This document shows positions 48,151 through 60,689 of a stretch of DNA of 64,000 nucleotides, in pieces (positions within the stretch are counted from its first letter, which is position 1; each line of letters begins with the position of its first letter). The translations under genes were made by a program, and so were the position numbers. Location: the NCBI GenBank assembly GCA_945910005.1, contig OX246741.1, forward strand, positions 34,625,488 through 34,689,487, written 5' to 3'. This stretch comes from Isoperla grammatica (lineage: Eukaryota > Arthropoda > Insecta > Plecoptera > Perlodidae). The notes beneath the pieces were generated by a model, which worked only from the letters and a program-made list of their open reading frames with translations, was not told the DNA's origin and searched no databases.

Positions 48151-49494
48151 TCAATTGTGGAATTGTCGGCTAGTGTAGGTACACTGTATATGTGGCGTGC
48201 AGTGCAGTCACGCTATACCCACCAACGAATATTGCCTCTGTGACCTTCCCAACTTCCCCGAAGCTGTCGATCATTTCATTTCATTTCATTGCGACGATGT
48301 CGTCGCAATAACAATAATCCCGGTATTACTCAACTCAGCCGGTATAGTAGGCTGTGTACGCAAGAACAGAGCTCGGAGAATGAAACCCCATTTAAATTTA
48401 AAACCACATAAGGATCGTAATAATATAATTATGATGCAAAATTTGTTTCCTGCTGTCAGGAAGAATTTGATATCCATCTGAAAATGTGCATTGTCTGTTC
48501 GCGATTCACACGTAAGCTAGCTTATCACACATAGCTATAAAGAACAAAAAAAAGAATAAAGAACAAAAAAATGAAAATTTTCAACAAAACGTTATTTTAA
48601 CAGTGGCCAAATAGTAAAATATGCAGGCATGTCGGAAGCCAGAATTTCTGCAGGCGGAGCGGGACAGCGGGCTTCTCTACCTGTGACCAACTCCCACGAG
48701 CACATTGTTACACAGAAATAGTGTCTGCAACCAAAGGCAGAGCTGCTGAGACAAAGATAATCTATTTCTCTGTCTCTGTGAAAAAGTCAATACATTAATT
48801 GGTAGTGCAATAAAATCGGTGATAATGTAAGGAAACCGTTAGAAATGAGAGTATTCGTCATGAGAGAATATAATTGCCAACGGCATTTGACTCAGTGGTA
48901 CTTTGTTTTCAGGATATACATGGAAAAAGCGATTGATTGTGCACTAGTCTATACTATACTAGTCAATACGGGCACTTCCAGACAAACGACACACAACATG
49001 TAAATACTAGAGGCCAAGCCCAACCACAACATTCAATGAAATTGCAGCCGCGCGCAGGGAGCGTTTCCGCTGTGTTGTCGATGCGACTGAGATTACAGCC
49101 CAAATATAATAATTATAGGACAAACTCTTCACATCGTATGATGTTAAAAAATAGTAATGGAATCGTTGTAAACGTAAGGTGATAACCATTTAGGGATCAA
49201 TGCTAGATGATAAATTAAAATTAAGTAAAGGCTGCATTGGTACCTACATAATACAAATATAGTAAATATGATTACAAATGCTGAACTAAAGATGCCTTGA
49301 AGTTGATGGTAAGACGAAAACAAGAAAAACAAACAATAGCACACTATTGGGAGTACCCGTAATGCATTTTCAATAACATATCCATAAGTGACCACTAAAC
49401 GTTTAAACGTTCACATCCCTAGAAAAAAAAACATGTAAATGCGACATCTTGGAAACTGTCTCTCCCCCCCAACCGCCTCCCCCCGCGACCTTCT

Positions 49495-49705
49495 TTCGAT
49501 CACTCGATGTTATTCATTGCGATACTTGGCCGTGGTCGACTAGACGTGGTCGTAGAGTGCGCCTACATTTCTGCGTTTCAGTTCGAATCCTGACTTGGGC
49601 AACTATGATCAATGCCACGTGGCGGTTTTTCATTTTATATCACGCTTCCTATTCGTCATTTCGGTTAGCATCGGTGCCAAAATATGAGACGTAAAGCCCA
49701 TGACA
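49495..49705 (+). mobile_element. tRNA-derived SINE-like repeat, copy B
   Basis: cgtggtcgactagacgtggtc, a gcgcctacatttctgcg middle and cagttcgaatcctg (T-arm with CAG/CTG stem), then the tail gacgtaaagccca. Same element as 34240-34440. Confidence 0.5.
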
Positions 49706-51183
49706 GTTAATATCCACAGGATACTGATGAATGCTCAGTGAAACAGTATAAGAACATAAACTAGACGCAAAGAATAAGCAGTGAACTCCATTTAATAATC
49801 ATATGAATAGTACGCCGCATCGTATACACCGCCGCCCCCCCCCCCCCCCCCCCCCCCCCTTAAAAACAGGTCGGCTAAGGCCAGCGAGTTACGTTTTTCT
49901 ACAATCCATGTTTTCATTTTCATGTAATTAATGTTTCGTATTGTTTTACTTTGTTGGTATCATTTCTATGTTATGCGATTTACGTTTTCTTGTGACACTG
50001 ACAAAATTTAACTGAACTGCCGCTAAAATAACAAAACGACACGTGTTCTTTACTTCCTACTATAGTGTTATTAGAGACCAGCCTAGGTATATTATCCCCT
50101 GCTGAGTAGCTGTCCGTTGAGCAAGAATGTCCCAAAGGCTATTTGTAGACGGGACGTAAGTACGTCGTAGCATGTCCCCCTCTAAGTCGTGGCCCGTGTA
50201 AAGTCGTGATCGTTATCGGGATCGGAATCGCAATCGACATTACGATCAGCGCTATAGAACCATATTGTGTAAGTTAACTTTGTCACGAGTTCCGGATTGC
50301 GATCCCGATACCGACAATTGTGGTGGGGCTTCACACTCTTGCGAGACAAAAGGTCTGCCTACTAATACTTACTTAATGCCCCGTCTACACTAGTCGTGAA
50401 TCGTAATACCCGAATACATCTTATCTTGGGCGTCTACATTGAAGGTATTTATTTATGTACACGGCTGATTTCTCGCAACAGGTGATTGAAGCGTCAACTA
50501 TTCCTATGACAATCCAGACCCCTATTATGTGGTTTTATGAAGTTATTAGAACACGGACAATAGATATGCAACAAAATCTAGCACAAAAACAGATTACTTA
50601 CTGTATTAAAGCTAGGAATTTAGCATCCCTAAGACATTTAGAAGAAGAGGCAAAAGTCAACAGGTTTCCAGGCTAATTATTTTGTCTATATTTACATTAC
50701 TTGTTTGTATTACTATTAAATGACGCACGTAAGTATCATGCCTCGTAAAGTGTTACCAGCGATGTGTGATAGATCTGATTCAACCGACGTCATATTATGA
50801 CGTACATATGGCGAGTACGTCATAAAACAACAAGTAGTATAGTACTGACATAAACAAGCGAAACACTATAGCGCTATAGGCTTTAGACGTGTGGTATATC
50901 GCTACCTATACGAAAAACAATGGCGCAATAAAGATAAAAAACATTTCGCGGGAAATGTCAAACGAGAGACGAAGCACAGACGAAGTGACAGTACAGAGTC
51001 TTGTCCGTTTATCTTGCAGAGCTCATGCAGTCTGTCCGCTAACACTCACATACTGCAGGTACAACCCACGGTCATAGTTCAGCCGTGGGTCGTATACGGG
51101 AGAGCGAAGCGATATATCTAGACGGCCTTGGTCGTACGCGATTAGCGAGAAAACTAACAGGAAAAGCGGACCGGACGGTCAAT

Positions 51184-51950
51184 CAGTGGCGTATGCACGA
51201 ATATATTTCGGGGGGGGGGGGCTGATGCAGAAGAAGATACATCCACAAACGAAGTTTTCCATGTGAAACAATAAGGGGGGGGGGGTCAATACTGCGCCAC
51301 AGGCGATTTTTTGTAGATATAGATACATATTTTCCAAATGGTTTTAGATGGAGTTCAGGTGGTTTGCTGAAAGGTATAATTTAACCAGATTTCTAAGAAA
51401 ATCATTGATTTTATTGCACTGATGGTACACCTAGGCCTACACATTTGACTTCATTTAGAAGTAAGCTGGCGTTGTGAATTGTGTAAATGATCTGAAAATT
51501 GAATTAAAATTGAATTGTTTACATTCGTTAATGCTTTATAACAACTATTACATATATAGCTAAAATACAATATTCTTTTAAATATCTAGTTTTAGTGACT
51601 GTAGTTAGTTTTTATGAACTATGTAACGATAGTAGAATTAATAGTTTCATTCCAAACATGGATGGCTATTATACAAGTACAATATAACCCTGGCATCTGC
51701 TCTCGGTCAAACCATGTTTTTGAGGGCAGCTTACCGGATTCATCTATTTACCAATTGCAATTACCTGTAATGTAGACTACTGATTAAATAAATAAATAAT
51801 TATTTCCATACATTATTTCCTTACATTGACAAATTTGATGCAACAAATGTTTGTCAATAATTTTTATCGTAAACCTACATATTTTGCAGAATATAAGCTG
51901 GCATTTCGGGGGGGGGGCTCCACCCCCCCACCCCCCTGAACACGCCACTG
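51184..51950. mobile_element. hAT-like MITE, copy B, with nested retroelement tail
   Basis: CAGTGGCGT at the left and ACGCCACTG at the right form 9-bp perfect ends. Flanks cggtcaat (51176-51183) and tggtcaat (51951-51958) match at 7 of 8 bases, as expected of a hAT target duplication. Poly-G lies near both ends. It is longer than copy A because of the insert at about 51519-51800. Confidence 0.75.
51519..51800 (+). mobile_element. Probable non-LTR retrotransposon 3' tail (copy B only)
   Basis: About 280 bp absent from copy A at about 36165. It ends in short aaat repeats (gattaaataaataaataa), typical of CR1/L2-type LINE or partner SINE tails. No coding part is seen. Confidence 0.5.
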
Positions 51951-53014
51951 TGGTCAATTGACATGTTTAGTCTTAGGCCTACTGTACAGACAGAAAATAG
52001 TTTAAAAAATATTCAATGTTTCATAAATTTGATGCAAGTCGACTGAGTTTTCCATTTTTCTCTGAGACCCATAAATCATACTCTTTATACTCCACATGTA
52101 GGCCTATACAGTGAGCATGTACATAACATTCTATTTCTAACGCGATTCTAGCATTTAGTGATAAATAACTTGTATATTAAATTAATAGAAACCTGATGTA
52201 TTGTATCATAGAATTGAACCTATTTTAGCACGTCCGTATTGAACCTATTTTTGCATGTCCGTGAACTTCGCATGTTCTATGTGGGTGTTTGGGAGGGGGG
52301 GGGGGGGGTACTGCGTCTTATTATTTGCGAGCACACTAGAGCCACGTGCACGAATATTGATGCAATCACACTGACGCCTCGTGCAGCCTATTGTAGCGCG
52401 TGTATAGGCCTATACATATTATGCATTTGCTGCGTTCATAAATGCGTCGCTAAAAAGGTGCGCGCGTGTATCTCCTATCTCCTTTTGGAAAACATCCTCC
52501 TGTACATGTTGCCTTAGTTTTAGTTATGCATTAGGCCTAGCTGGTGAATTTTGAAAAAAAATGTATTTTTGTGTGTGAGTGTGTGTAGAATTTGACTAGG
52601 AATAATTTTCGCCATATTAAATTTTACCATAAAACGTACGGTTGTGAACTGAAATACCTCTTGGAGGTGTCAACCATTTTTTTAATTTTTGTTTTATGTA
52701 TAACTCGTGAACGCCTATTACTGAAGCTTAGCACCATCCAAATTATTATTCTATAAGCCGAGACGAAGAGATTGAGCCCACTCACATTAAGTAACCTACG
52801 AAAGCCATTTTTTTTTGTACATTTCAGTACACACAGACTATAACTACATACTATATAAATAGTTGGTATCTGTTTCTGGCTGCATGGGGGGACACTTTCT
52901 CTCTGAAACCACGTGTAGACCTACTACCGCACAATCGCGAGCAACGAACAGGGTCATAAAATGTCACTCATTGAAACTTTATAGCCGTGTGTGTTGTTTG
53001 TTGTAGTATCCTTA

Positions 53015-53462
53015 AGGCTCGTGTGCATCCACTTTGCGTACGCGTGAAAATTATAGAAAATTATAGAAATTACGTTAGCCGTTCCCATCGAATGTTGATA
53101 ATTTTCTTAAGTAAACGTAAACCAATCAGAGCTCAGAAATTTCCCACCAATAGGGAACTTGCAACTGACTTCACAACCGAACTAATGTAACAAATGAATC
53201 GAACTGATTGACAAACAACGAGCTGTCAAAATAATAAAATTGCAACATAATGAAGAAAACGCAAATTTGACACTTCGATAAAGAAACAATGTAAGCTGTT
53301 CGTTTGCTTGCATGCGCCAATTAACCAAATTTTAGAAATTGGAAAAAGTTGGAGTTGAATCAACTTTTCGCGTCGTGAAACGTACCTTAATTATGTAAAT
53401 TCAATATGGCCAACTCGCTAATTTCTGGAAGCTACGTACGCTAAGTGGATGTAGACGGGCCT
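53015..53462. mobile_element. PIF/Harbinger-like MITE, 448 bp (copy B only)
   Basis: Ends AGGCTCGTGTGCATCCACTT and, inverted, AGGCCCGTCTACATCCACTT agree at 24 of 28 bases. The target duplication is TTA at 53012-53014 and 53463-53465. Copy A at 37408-37410 has a single TTA in otherwise continuous sequence. A 3-bp TWA duplication is the PIF/Harbinger hallmark. Non-coding. Confidence 0.85.
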
Positions 53463-53854
53463 TTATTGTGTAAGACAAGTACCGAACAGTGATGACGTCA
53501 TAGTAGGGAATTACGATAAGTAAATCCGATAAGTTTTAAGACCTACTGGCAAAGGGGAATAAAAACCGTGCATGAATTAGCCAAATATCTTGAGAACGCT
53601 TCACAATAGCACAATACTGAAAAATTCGTGAATGGCTAAATAAAAAAATAAAAAAATAACAAATATTTTATTTTTGATTGGTTTAAATATTTGAAACTTT
53701 AAGCATTCAGTTTTTTTAGCTCTCACGAAACCACATTTCGGGCATATTGATTACTTTTTAAATATTGTGTCAGTTCTAAAACAAAGTGGGACTACAGTTA
53801 TGCCTACCGTGATCAAACTAGGTAATGATAGTTTATTACCAAATAGAAAACTTA

Positions 53855-54250
53855 CGATTAATTCGAAGGGCAGTCTCTACGTCAAAAACCGCAGAAAATG
53901 TCCATTACTTAACTAGGCCTATATTATCTCAAGACTGCAACAAGAAATCGAAAATCTAAATCAACAGCGCACTGTGTTTTGGTAAGCCCTACAGACTGAA
54001 TGAAAAATAACCATTAGAGTAGTTATTTTGATCATTAATTCTAATTCGATGATTAGTAGGCTAAAAAATTAAGTATATATAAAAAAACATACTGATTACA
54101 ACGTAAGACACAACTTAGTATTCAGTATGTAGGGCTTACTAAACCACAGTACGCTGTTGATTCAGATTTTCGATTTCGAAGCCCAATCTTGTGATATAAT
54201 TTATAAATTAAAATTTTGTGCGGCTTTCGACGTAGGGGTATCCTTCCCTG
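53855..54250. repeat. Fold-back segment (copy B only)
   Basis: Imperfect inverted ends (gaagggcagtctctacgtc...aaccgcagaaaatg versus inverted gaaggatacccctacgtcg...agccgcacaaaat) with an inner inverted pair (aaatcgaaaatctaaatcaaca...tggtaagccctaca). Absent from the matching place near 37840 in copy A. Confidence 0.6.
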
Positions 54251-55679
54251 CTAACACAGGGATGATTAATATTGATTAATTTGTGTTAATAATGTTTCTT
54301 TTTCTTATTTTCAAACCCAGATATGTGTTGTGCAAGATTGTAAAGCCTTACACGAGACGGAATACTATCTGTTGCAGATTATGTTGCACGTGACTGTAGG
54401 CTACGCTACAGATACAGACGAGACGTCAATGAAGGAATCAAATCTGCTTCACTTTAATTACTACACGGCTTGTCGATTAGATAGACGTTCGTAAAGACAA
54501 TCCAGGGGGAACCGGTTTCATCCTATCTTTGGCGGCTTCATTGTCAACATTATGATCGGTCGAAAAGTAGGCAATTCTAATTCAATAAAACAATCAATGG
54601 TTACAACTTCTATCATGGAGACTCAAGGTAACAAATAGATAGCGCTGCTAAAAACCTCCTTATCTACGTCATTGATGATTTAACAATGAAGCAACAATGA
54701 AGAATAAGGCTGAAGAGGGTTTAGCAGCCCTGCAGTAGCCTTCCATACCCGATCTGGGTATGGTAAACCACAATAAATAAAAAATAAAAAAATAATAACC
54801 ATTGACAGATAAATTCCTCCTTATAGCAGTTTATTTTCTTGTCACCAGAATGCGTTTAGTCCATTTTGAGTGGCCATTATTTTATTTTTATTTTCGATGT
54901 AAATATTATTTTAACAATACGTGTTTGTACTGCCTAAAATACATATTGTGCTACCAGCCCATGCGGACGAAAGCCGAGTGGCTACGATCACTCATTTGAC
55001 GAAAGCATACGAAAAAAGTTGTTTCTGAATGAGTATACACAATGACTGTAACTATTAGTTATTTTATTGTAAACTATGTTTTGCGCGTACGGTGTAGTAC
55101 GTCGCCCCAGCGTGCGTGTGACCGTGTGGCGACCTCGAGTCACACACGCACACAACATTCGGATCTCGTATACGTCGGTCAGTATTTGTGTCGGCGCTGA
55201 AAGTCACACGTGGGCCGAGGCTTGCGATCGATAACATGTGATGTTGAGGTCTCACCCAGAAACAAATCGTCCGTGTCACGCATCTATAGCATATTGATTA
55301 TATTATGTGGATGCATGACCCTTCGCTAAGCCATACTGAACGCTAATTTGTTGTTAAAGAAAAGGAAAAAATAAGTCTATGCCAAACGCATGGCATGTAA
55401 TGAGAGTAGATAGATTGGGAGAAGATATTTCGAGTGGAGACGAGGGTATACACATAATATTGGGCACACTGCACAGTCAACGAATCTTTGGCCAGCTCTT
55501 GAAAGAGAAGATAGAGAAGATTTTGACGTTTTTGTGGCCATGTGTAAAAATGTCTACAATTGATTACATTAAACCTTCTCCCGAATGGTTCTCTACACTT
55601 CAATAATAATTATTGTATTCTCTTTCCACGGAACTAGTTCCGTAGAAAGTTAGGAACTCCTGCTGTAAGGTTCGCATCA

Positions 55680-55865
55680 AATTTACTCGATGTATCCCTC
55701 TTCTTCTTTGGAATGGAATGAATGCCAAAGGACTTAGGATGCCGTAGGACTCAATCATAGTACTCGCCTAATAATAACTGATATAAAAACCTTCAGTCAG
55801 GATTGCCGGTGGCCACGGAATCGAAGTGGCGACCTCCCGAATCAGAACCTCGCGTACTATCGATA
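55680..55865 (-). mobile_element. tRNA-derived SINE, copy B
   Basis: Equivalent of 39655-39840; the same eroded head. Confidence 0.6.
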
Positions 55866-56690
55866 TTGATATACGAATATATCATGAGCAACCTTGACTG
55901 CAGAAGCTCATAATTACAGTGATAAATCTTAATTCAAGATCGAGACCCCCTAATCACATGGGCGTACTGACCTTTATTAGACGCATCAAGGTTGATGCTG
56001 CATGGAAGCCCATTCTATATTGCATACTAATGTCACGCTGGAAATGCTAAAATAAACGCATGCCCGAATTCTGCATTAAACCACTGTTCCAAAATTGTCA
56101 TAATGATCCTTATCCTGAATTAAAATCCCCCCACAAATACACGCTGACAAGATGACACTACAATTGCGCGTGTGTGCTTTTGAAGTGCTGTCAATTTTGA
56201 ATTGACTTTGCATTATGCCAGCTATCAATGCAGTACAGTTGGCGTCATGAAGTGCAACTAATGATTTCTTGGTAAGATGAGGATCTTGACAAAATTGAAT
56301 ATTTGAGGCTGTGGGATTTCAAATTTCAATGGCTGCAATCAAGGCATGCATTTAAAGACATTATTTTTTGATGGATATTGATGAATGGTGATTAGTGACC
56401 ACACAGTGGTGACAGAAACAAAACAATCTTAAATTTATGAATTGATTAGTAGCACAAATACATGTGGCCGTATTCTAGTCGTGAAATTATATTGGGGGTA
56501 GTAGCAGGTACTTCGAAGTTAAATTCACTATGTTTAATCGTTTTGCATGACATAACTTCTACAGTTTACTGCCCAGTTTAGAGTAGGCAAAAAAACGATA
56601 TTTCAAGTTCCAACCAAATAGAGTGGCATGGACATTGTTACATTGTACGATACCTTGCACAATACATCCATATTGTCAACTGTCGCATTA

Positions 56691-58390
56691 CACGCAACGA
56701 GGCTAATCGTGCGAGTTTAAATACTAGACAGTCTGTCTACAAGGAACAATGTCATCCGTCACATGGCACGCAACTAGGCTAATCGTGCGAGTTATACTAG
56801 ACAGTCTGTCTACAAGGAACAATGTCATCCGTCACATGGCACGCAACCAGGGGCGGACAGGCCCACCGGGCAACCGGGCAAATGCCCGGTGGCCTGCCTG
56901 TTTTGGCCCAAATTTGGCCTGGTCCGACTGGAACAGGCATAAACTAAACTGCCTGGCGCCGGCGGAAAGTTGCCGCGCTGGATACCTGTGAGTGAAGAAA
57001 ACACTTATCTACTAATAACAATCGGATAGTGGTGGGCGCTGCCCGGCATAGGCGTGCGCAGGAGGGGGCAAAGGGGGCAGTTTCCCCCCCCCCCATTAGG
57101 ATAGGTGTTTTTTTTTTGCAGAATGAGGCATTAGATTGGAAAATCATATTTAGTGGCGCTTTGCTAGCAAGTCACAACACAGTAGAAATGTCTATAAATA
57201 TATTCCTCAAACTTTCACTGTTTCTCCAACTGTCTTGCCCGTTTGGACCGGGAAAGAATAGGTCCATGGACAGTGCCTGTCGTAAGAGGTGACACAAACG
57301 ATGACGTTTATGACATAATGGATTGGTTTGACTTTGGAATGAGCTGACCGGAGTCAACATCACCTGTTGCCCTAACACCAAAATTTTGGCTTTGTGACTG
57401 ACCACTCACTATACCATCACTTTGTAACAATGATATCACTGATAAAATTAAACCATTCAACAGACAACCTGTACTCCTCCTAAAAACGCTTAAAAACACA
57501 TTAAAAAGCGCCTGTTTTAAAAAAATCGCCTGCGGCGCGTTTTTGTAGTGGGTATCCCCCCCACATCTGGAGGGTATGGGGCGCCGCCGGGAAGTACTTT
57601 AGCCGGGAATTTATTGTGCCCCCCCCCCCCCCCCCATTGATCAACCTCTGCGCCGCCTCAGCGCTGCAGTCCCACCCACAGAATAATGTAAGTTTTTGCT
57701 GACAATTTTATATTCTTTACCAATTATGTATAACACTATGTTACTGTTAAAAAGATATAGATTTCACGATAAACTTTCGCTTTCCATTGTCAATAATATA
57801 CTCAAAAATCAATGGGCTTACATGTGCAAGTTTGAAATTTAAATTTCTTTAAATCCGAGTCCCTCCCCCCCACCCTTCATCCGTTACGATATTGCAAGGT
57901 TTAAATTACATTGTAGAATAGTTGGATTTCGGTGTAACTTGATCTCATTCTCATCAGTCGTTAGACAGTGTTTTAATTTTCTTGCTGGTGTTTTTCTACT
58001 TTTAACCGTCGAAAACTATAGTACCTATTTCGGTAGTGCATTCAGCCTGCTATGTTTTTTCTAAAACGCACCAAATGCCTTCTAAAAGCCTGATTTGAAG
58101 AAATTTCGCCTGCGGCGCTGTTGTTGGGGGGCTATAGCCCCCCAAACCCTCCGTGCCTGGCCTGACCAAAAGTTTGCCCGGCCTGGAATTTTTTCCCAGT
58201 CCGCCCCTGCACGCAACGAGGCTAATCGTGCGAGTTATACTAGACAGTCTGTCTACAAGGAACAATGTCATCCGTCACAAGCACGCAACGAGGCTAATCG
58301 TGCGAGTTATACTAGACAGTCTGTCTACAAGGAACAATGTCATCCGTCACATGGCACGCAACGAGGCTAATCGTGCGAGTTAGACCGTCT
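56691..58390. repeat. 73-bp satellite, copy B: about 4.5 units split by a hAT insertion
   Basis: About two units at 56691-56847 and about 2.5 at 58210-58390, with the hAT element between. Against about 84 units in copy A this is an almost 20-fold length difference at the same place. Confidence 0.93.
56848..58209. mobile_element. Non-autonomous hAT element, 1362 bp, inside the satellite
   Basis: Terminal repeats CAGGGGCGGAC (left) and GTCCGCCCCTG (right). A perfect 8-bp target duplication cacgcaac at 56840-56847 and 58210-58217 is itself satellite sequence. The interior has poly-C tracts (57086-57094, about 57620-57636), cctgcggcgc motifs near 57526 and 58107, and no transposase. ORFs at 57029-57499 and 58050-58271 lie within it and are rejected. 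Confidence 0.9.
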
Positions 58391-58438
58391 GTGTACAAGG
58401 AAGGCGTATTTGGGTCGTGCAAGGATGCAACAACTCAC

Positions 58439-58615
58439 CTTGTCCTCTGTTCCGCGATGCGTCGTGTTACCCTGCCAGAACTTTCTAGCAAACCCGCGGA
58501 CATACCCGGTCACAGACCGATCGTACTCGAACCCGGGGTGCCAGCACAGAGAGCCATAACCAAACACCCACAACCCGGAAGTAGTTCTTCCACTATTCAC
58601 TTCTTCTTGTTGCAT
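58439..58615 (-). CDS. CHAC1/CHAC2-like: ChaC exon 1, copy B (duplicate)
   Basis: It encodes the same 59 residues as copy A, with the same donor (CTTGTCC/ACTCACC context on the plus strand) and the same in-frame upstream stop. Here the promoter sequence continues unbroken to beyond 58960, whereas copy A runs into the N gap. No second set of exons 2-5 is seen in the window. This is either an alternative first exon of a real duplication or the other allele placed in tandem by the assembler. If it were used with exon 2 at 15.9 kb the first intron would be 42 kb. Confidence 0.85.
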
Positions 58616-58960
58616 CTTGCTTGTCTGTCACTGTAGGCACTTGGTTCTTGAATCACTACCGCGCTCACCGGGTAGAAATAATTTAAATAAAACACTACAA
58701 TCTAACTATTCACTAACAACTAACTATTGTCTTAGTCGGGGCATTTGCCCGCCCTGTATCACTCCATCTGTGGAGAGAACGGTACCGAACCGCCGGAGGA
58801 TGCAATGCTACTGAGCTCACTCACATTGTGAATGCCTTGCTTGCATTTCTCTAGCAGACAGTTTCGCCGCGTGAACCAATCAATACGACGCCCGCGAACA
58901 AGCTCTCGAATCTGATTGGTCGCCACGGACCACGTGATCAGAACTGAATGATGTAACACG
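58616..58960 (-). promoter_or_regulatory. ChaC promoter region, copy B (complete)
   Basis: Same elements as copy A (near-CARE ggatgcaat at 58798-58806; AT-rich TATA-like stretch near 58680-58695), and it continues further upstream. There are two CCAAT boxes in opposite orientations (58876-58880 and 58915-58919) and a CACGTG E-box at 58931-58936. CCAAT pairs and an E-box next to a near-CARE fit a stress-regulated promoter; that is inference. The sequence is nearly identical to copy A over about 490 bp, with scattered substitutions and one small indel. Confidence 0.5.
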
Positions 58961-59399
58961 ACAAGTGTATTTCAGGCGGGCGGAGACTGCCGAGATTGGA
59001 AAGTACTAACTGTTACAAAAGAATTTATCCGAGAGAAGTAATTTAGTTGTCGGTTGGTATGTATAGAAAGTTGGAGACAAAAATGTTGAAATTAGATTTC
59101 TTTGGTTGTTAAGTAAAAATAGTTGCATGATGGATTTCATGTGATTTTAATAAAACACGTACAAAAGTTTCTACACTGAGCTTTTATAACAAACTGTTGT
59201 CACGAGAAATCGGTAATTGGTAGAGATTAATTTCTCAGGACAGTCAGATTATACCGGTCAGTGTAGTTAGTAGGGGGGGAGGGGGTTGTGGGCCTAAACA
59301 TGCCCCCCCTCCCACGCACCATAAACAAATTATTCATTTACATACTACTTCTGAATGGGGCGTTTTACTGATTACCGACAGGTGAATCTGAGAACAGGA

Positions 59400-59540
59400 A
59401 AAGGGAGTTATGACACGCGGCATCACAACATTCGCCTTTGACAGAGGAAAACACCTACAGTGAGGATTGCCGGTAGCCGTTATCGAACCGGTGCCCTCCC
59501 AAGTTAGAGGCTCGCGTGTTTACGCTGAGCCACCTCGATT
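59400..59540 (-). mobile_element. tRNA-derived SINE head
   Basis: Minus strand: CGAGGTGGCTCAGCGTAAAC (box A region, near 59537) and GGTTCGATAACGGC (box B region, near 59490), then the aacctcactgtagg-like body. Same family as 2085-2280. Confidence 0.65.
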
Positions 59541-59906
59541 GGATTCTCGGTTTTAGAGGATTAATTATATTGCCTTTGGACATCTTGCTCAATATATCTC
59601 TTTCTGTAAGTTGAACAAACAACTCTATCACAGTGTGCTCCACCCCCACCACCCCCGTCCCTGATACCACCCCTCCCCCCCAAACCCCCTGTACCTGGTA
59701 CAACTATGCCACATTACATTAAAGATGCGTGTCTATAGGTCTGTAATAGGTTGCACAATATGACAATACCTATAAGTCACAATACGAATTATTTTTAATT
59801 TTTCATTAATTGACGCAGGAACTGCGGTTTACTATAGTATAGATAGACACAGATAAATAATTGTTTGTCTGTGGTCAAATTACATTAAAGATGAAGAAGC
59901 AAAGTT

Positions 59907-60003
59907 AATTTAGAACTTCTGGTCGCTCAAAGATGGAAATTATCGTCATTTGGTCGAGGAATGACGATAATTTTCATCTTTGAGTGACCTGAAGTTCTAA
60001 ATT
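59907..60003. repeat. Hairpin: 44-bp arms, 9-nt loop
   Basis: Arms match at 41 of 44 positions around the loop tggtcgagg (59951-59959). It is either a very short MITE or a precursor-like hairpin. There is no duplicated flank to settle it. Confidence 0.8.
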
Positions 60004-60689
60004 CACATTTCTTAATAAATGTAAATTGACCAACGTCTAATCGACCACTGCCACTATACGCCGACCAGAAAGAATAATCATGTTGACGATGAGTCACGCA
60101 CGTAAATACATGATCAGGTCCCAGCACAAGTTTTCAAAACCCTTGGAACACTTACACAAGGTCGTTCGCCAGCGGACTGTAAACAAAGCTTGATAGTAAT
60201 TATCATAGAGCTTGTAAACAAGACTGTAAACAACACGTGGGGTCTACGTCATCACTACACAACACGCACGATTTATCTTCATGGGGTGGAGGGGGGGGGG
60301 GGGGCTGAGGGGGGATTCTTTAGCGATGACAGAATAACGTATACATGACGTTGTAGTTGGTTTGTTTTGTCATTACGCCGTCTCTATATGATAATATATG
60401 CAATTATGCAATTTTAAATTCTGAGTGAATGTTTGTTAAATGACGTTACACAATTATCCGCGCCTTGAGAATATGTTCTTAAGTACGTCGTACTTAAATA
60501 TGCATTTATCTTAAGTACAAGGAATCAATTGACAACACACAGTCACTGGGTAGGGTGCACACCATGGTTTACTCCGGTTATTATGACGATCTCACTAACT
60601 ATTTGGTCCGGGACAAACAATTGTTTTCTCCGTGGAAACGATGCAGGCTTTTGATATTTGGTTGCCCTGTAGAAAACAAGTTATGCCGA

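Larger units (their letters stand above)
48151..56690. repeat. Duplicated stretch, copy B
   Basis: Collinear with 32171-40580. Extra relative to A: a LINE-like tail (51519-51800), a Harbinger-like element (53015-53462), a fold-back segment (53855-54250) and a short insert at 55136-55205. Missing relative to A: the hAT at 33268-33882 and the 38590-38990 segment. No gene recognised. Confidence 0.9.

Noticed and set aside
57029..57499. ORFs of 77-87 codons on both strands
   Set aside because: They lie wholly inside the non-autonomous hAT element, with no transposase motif.
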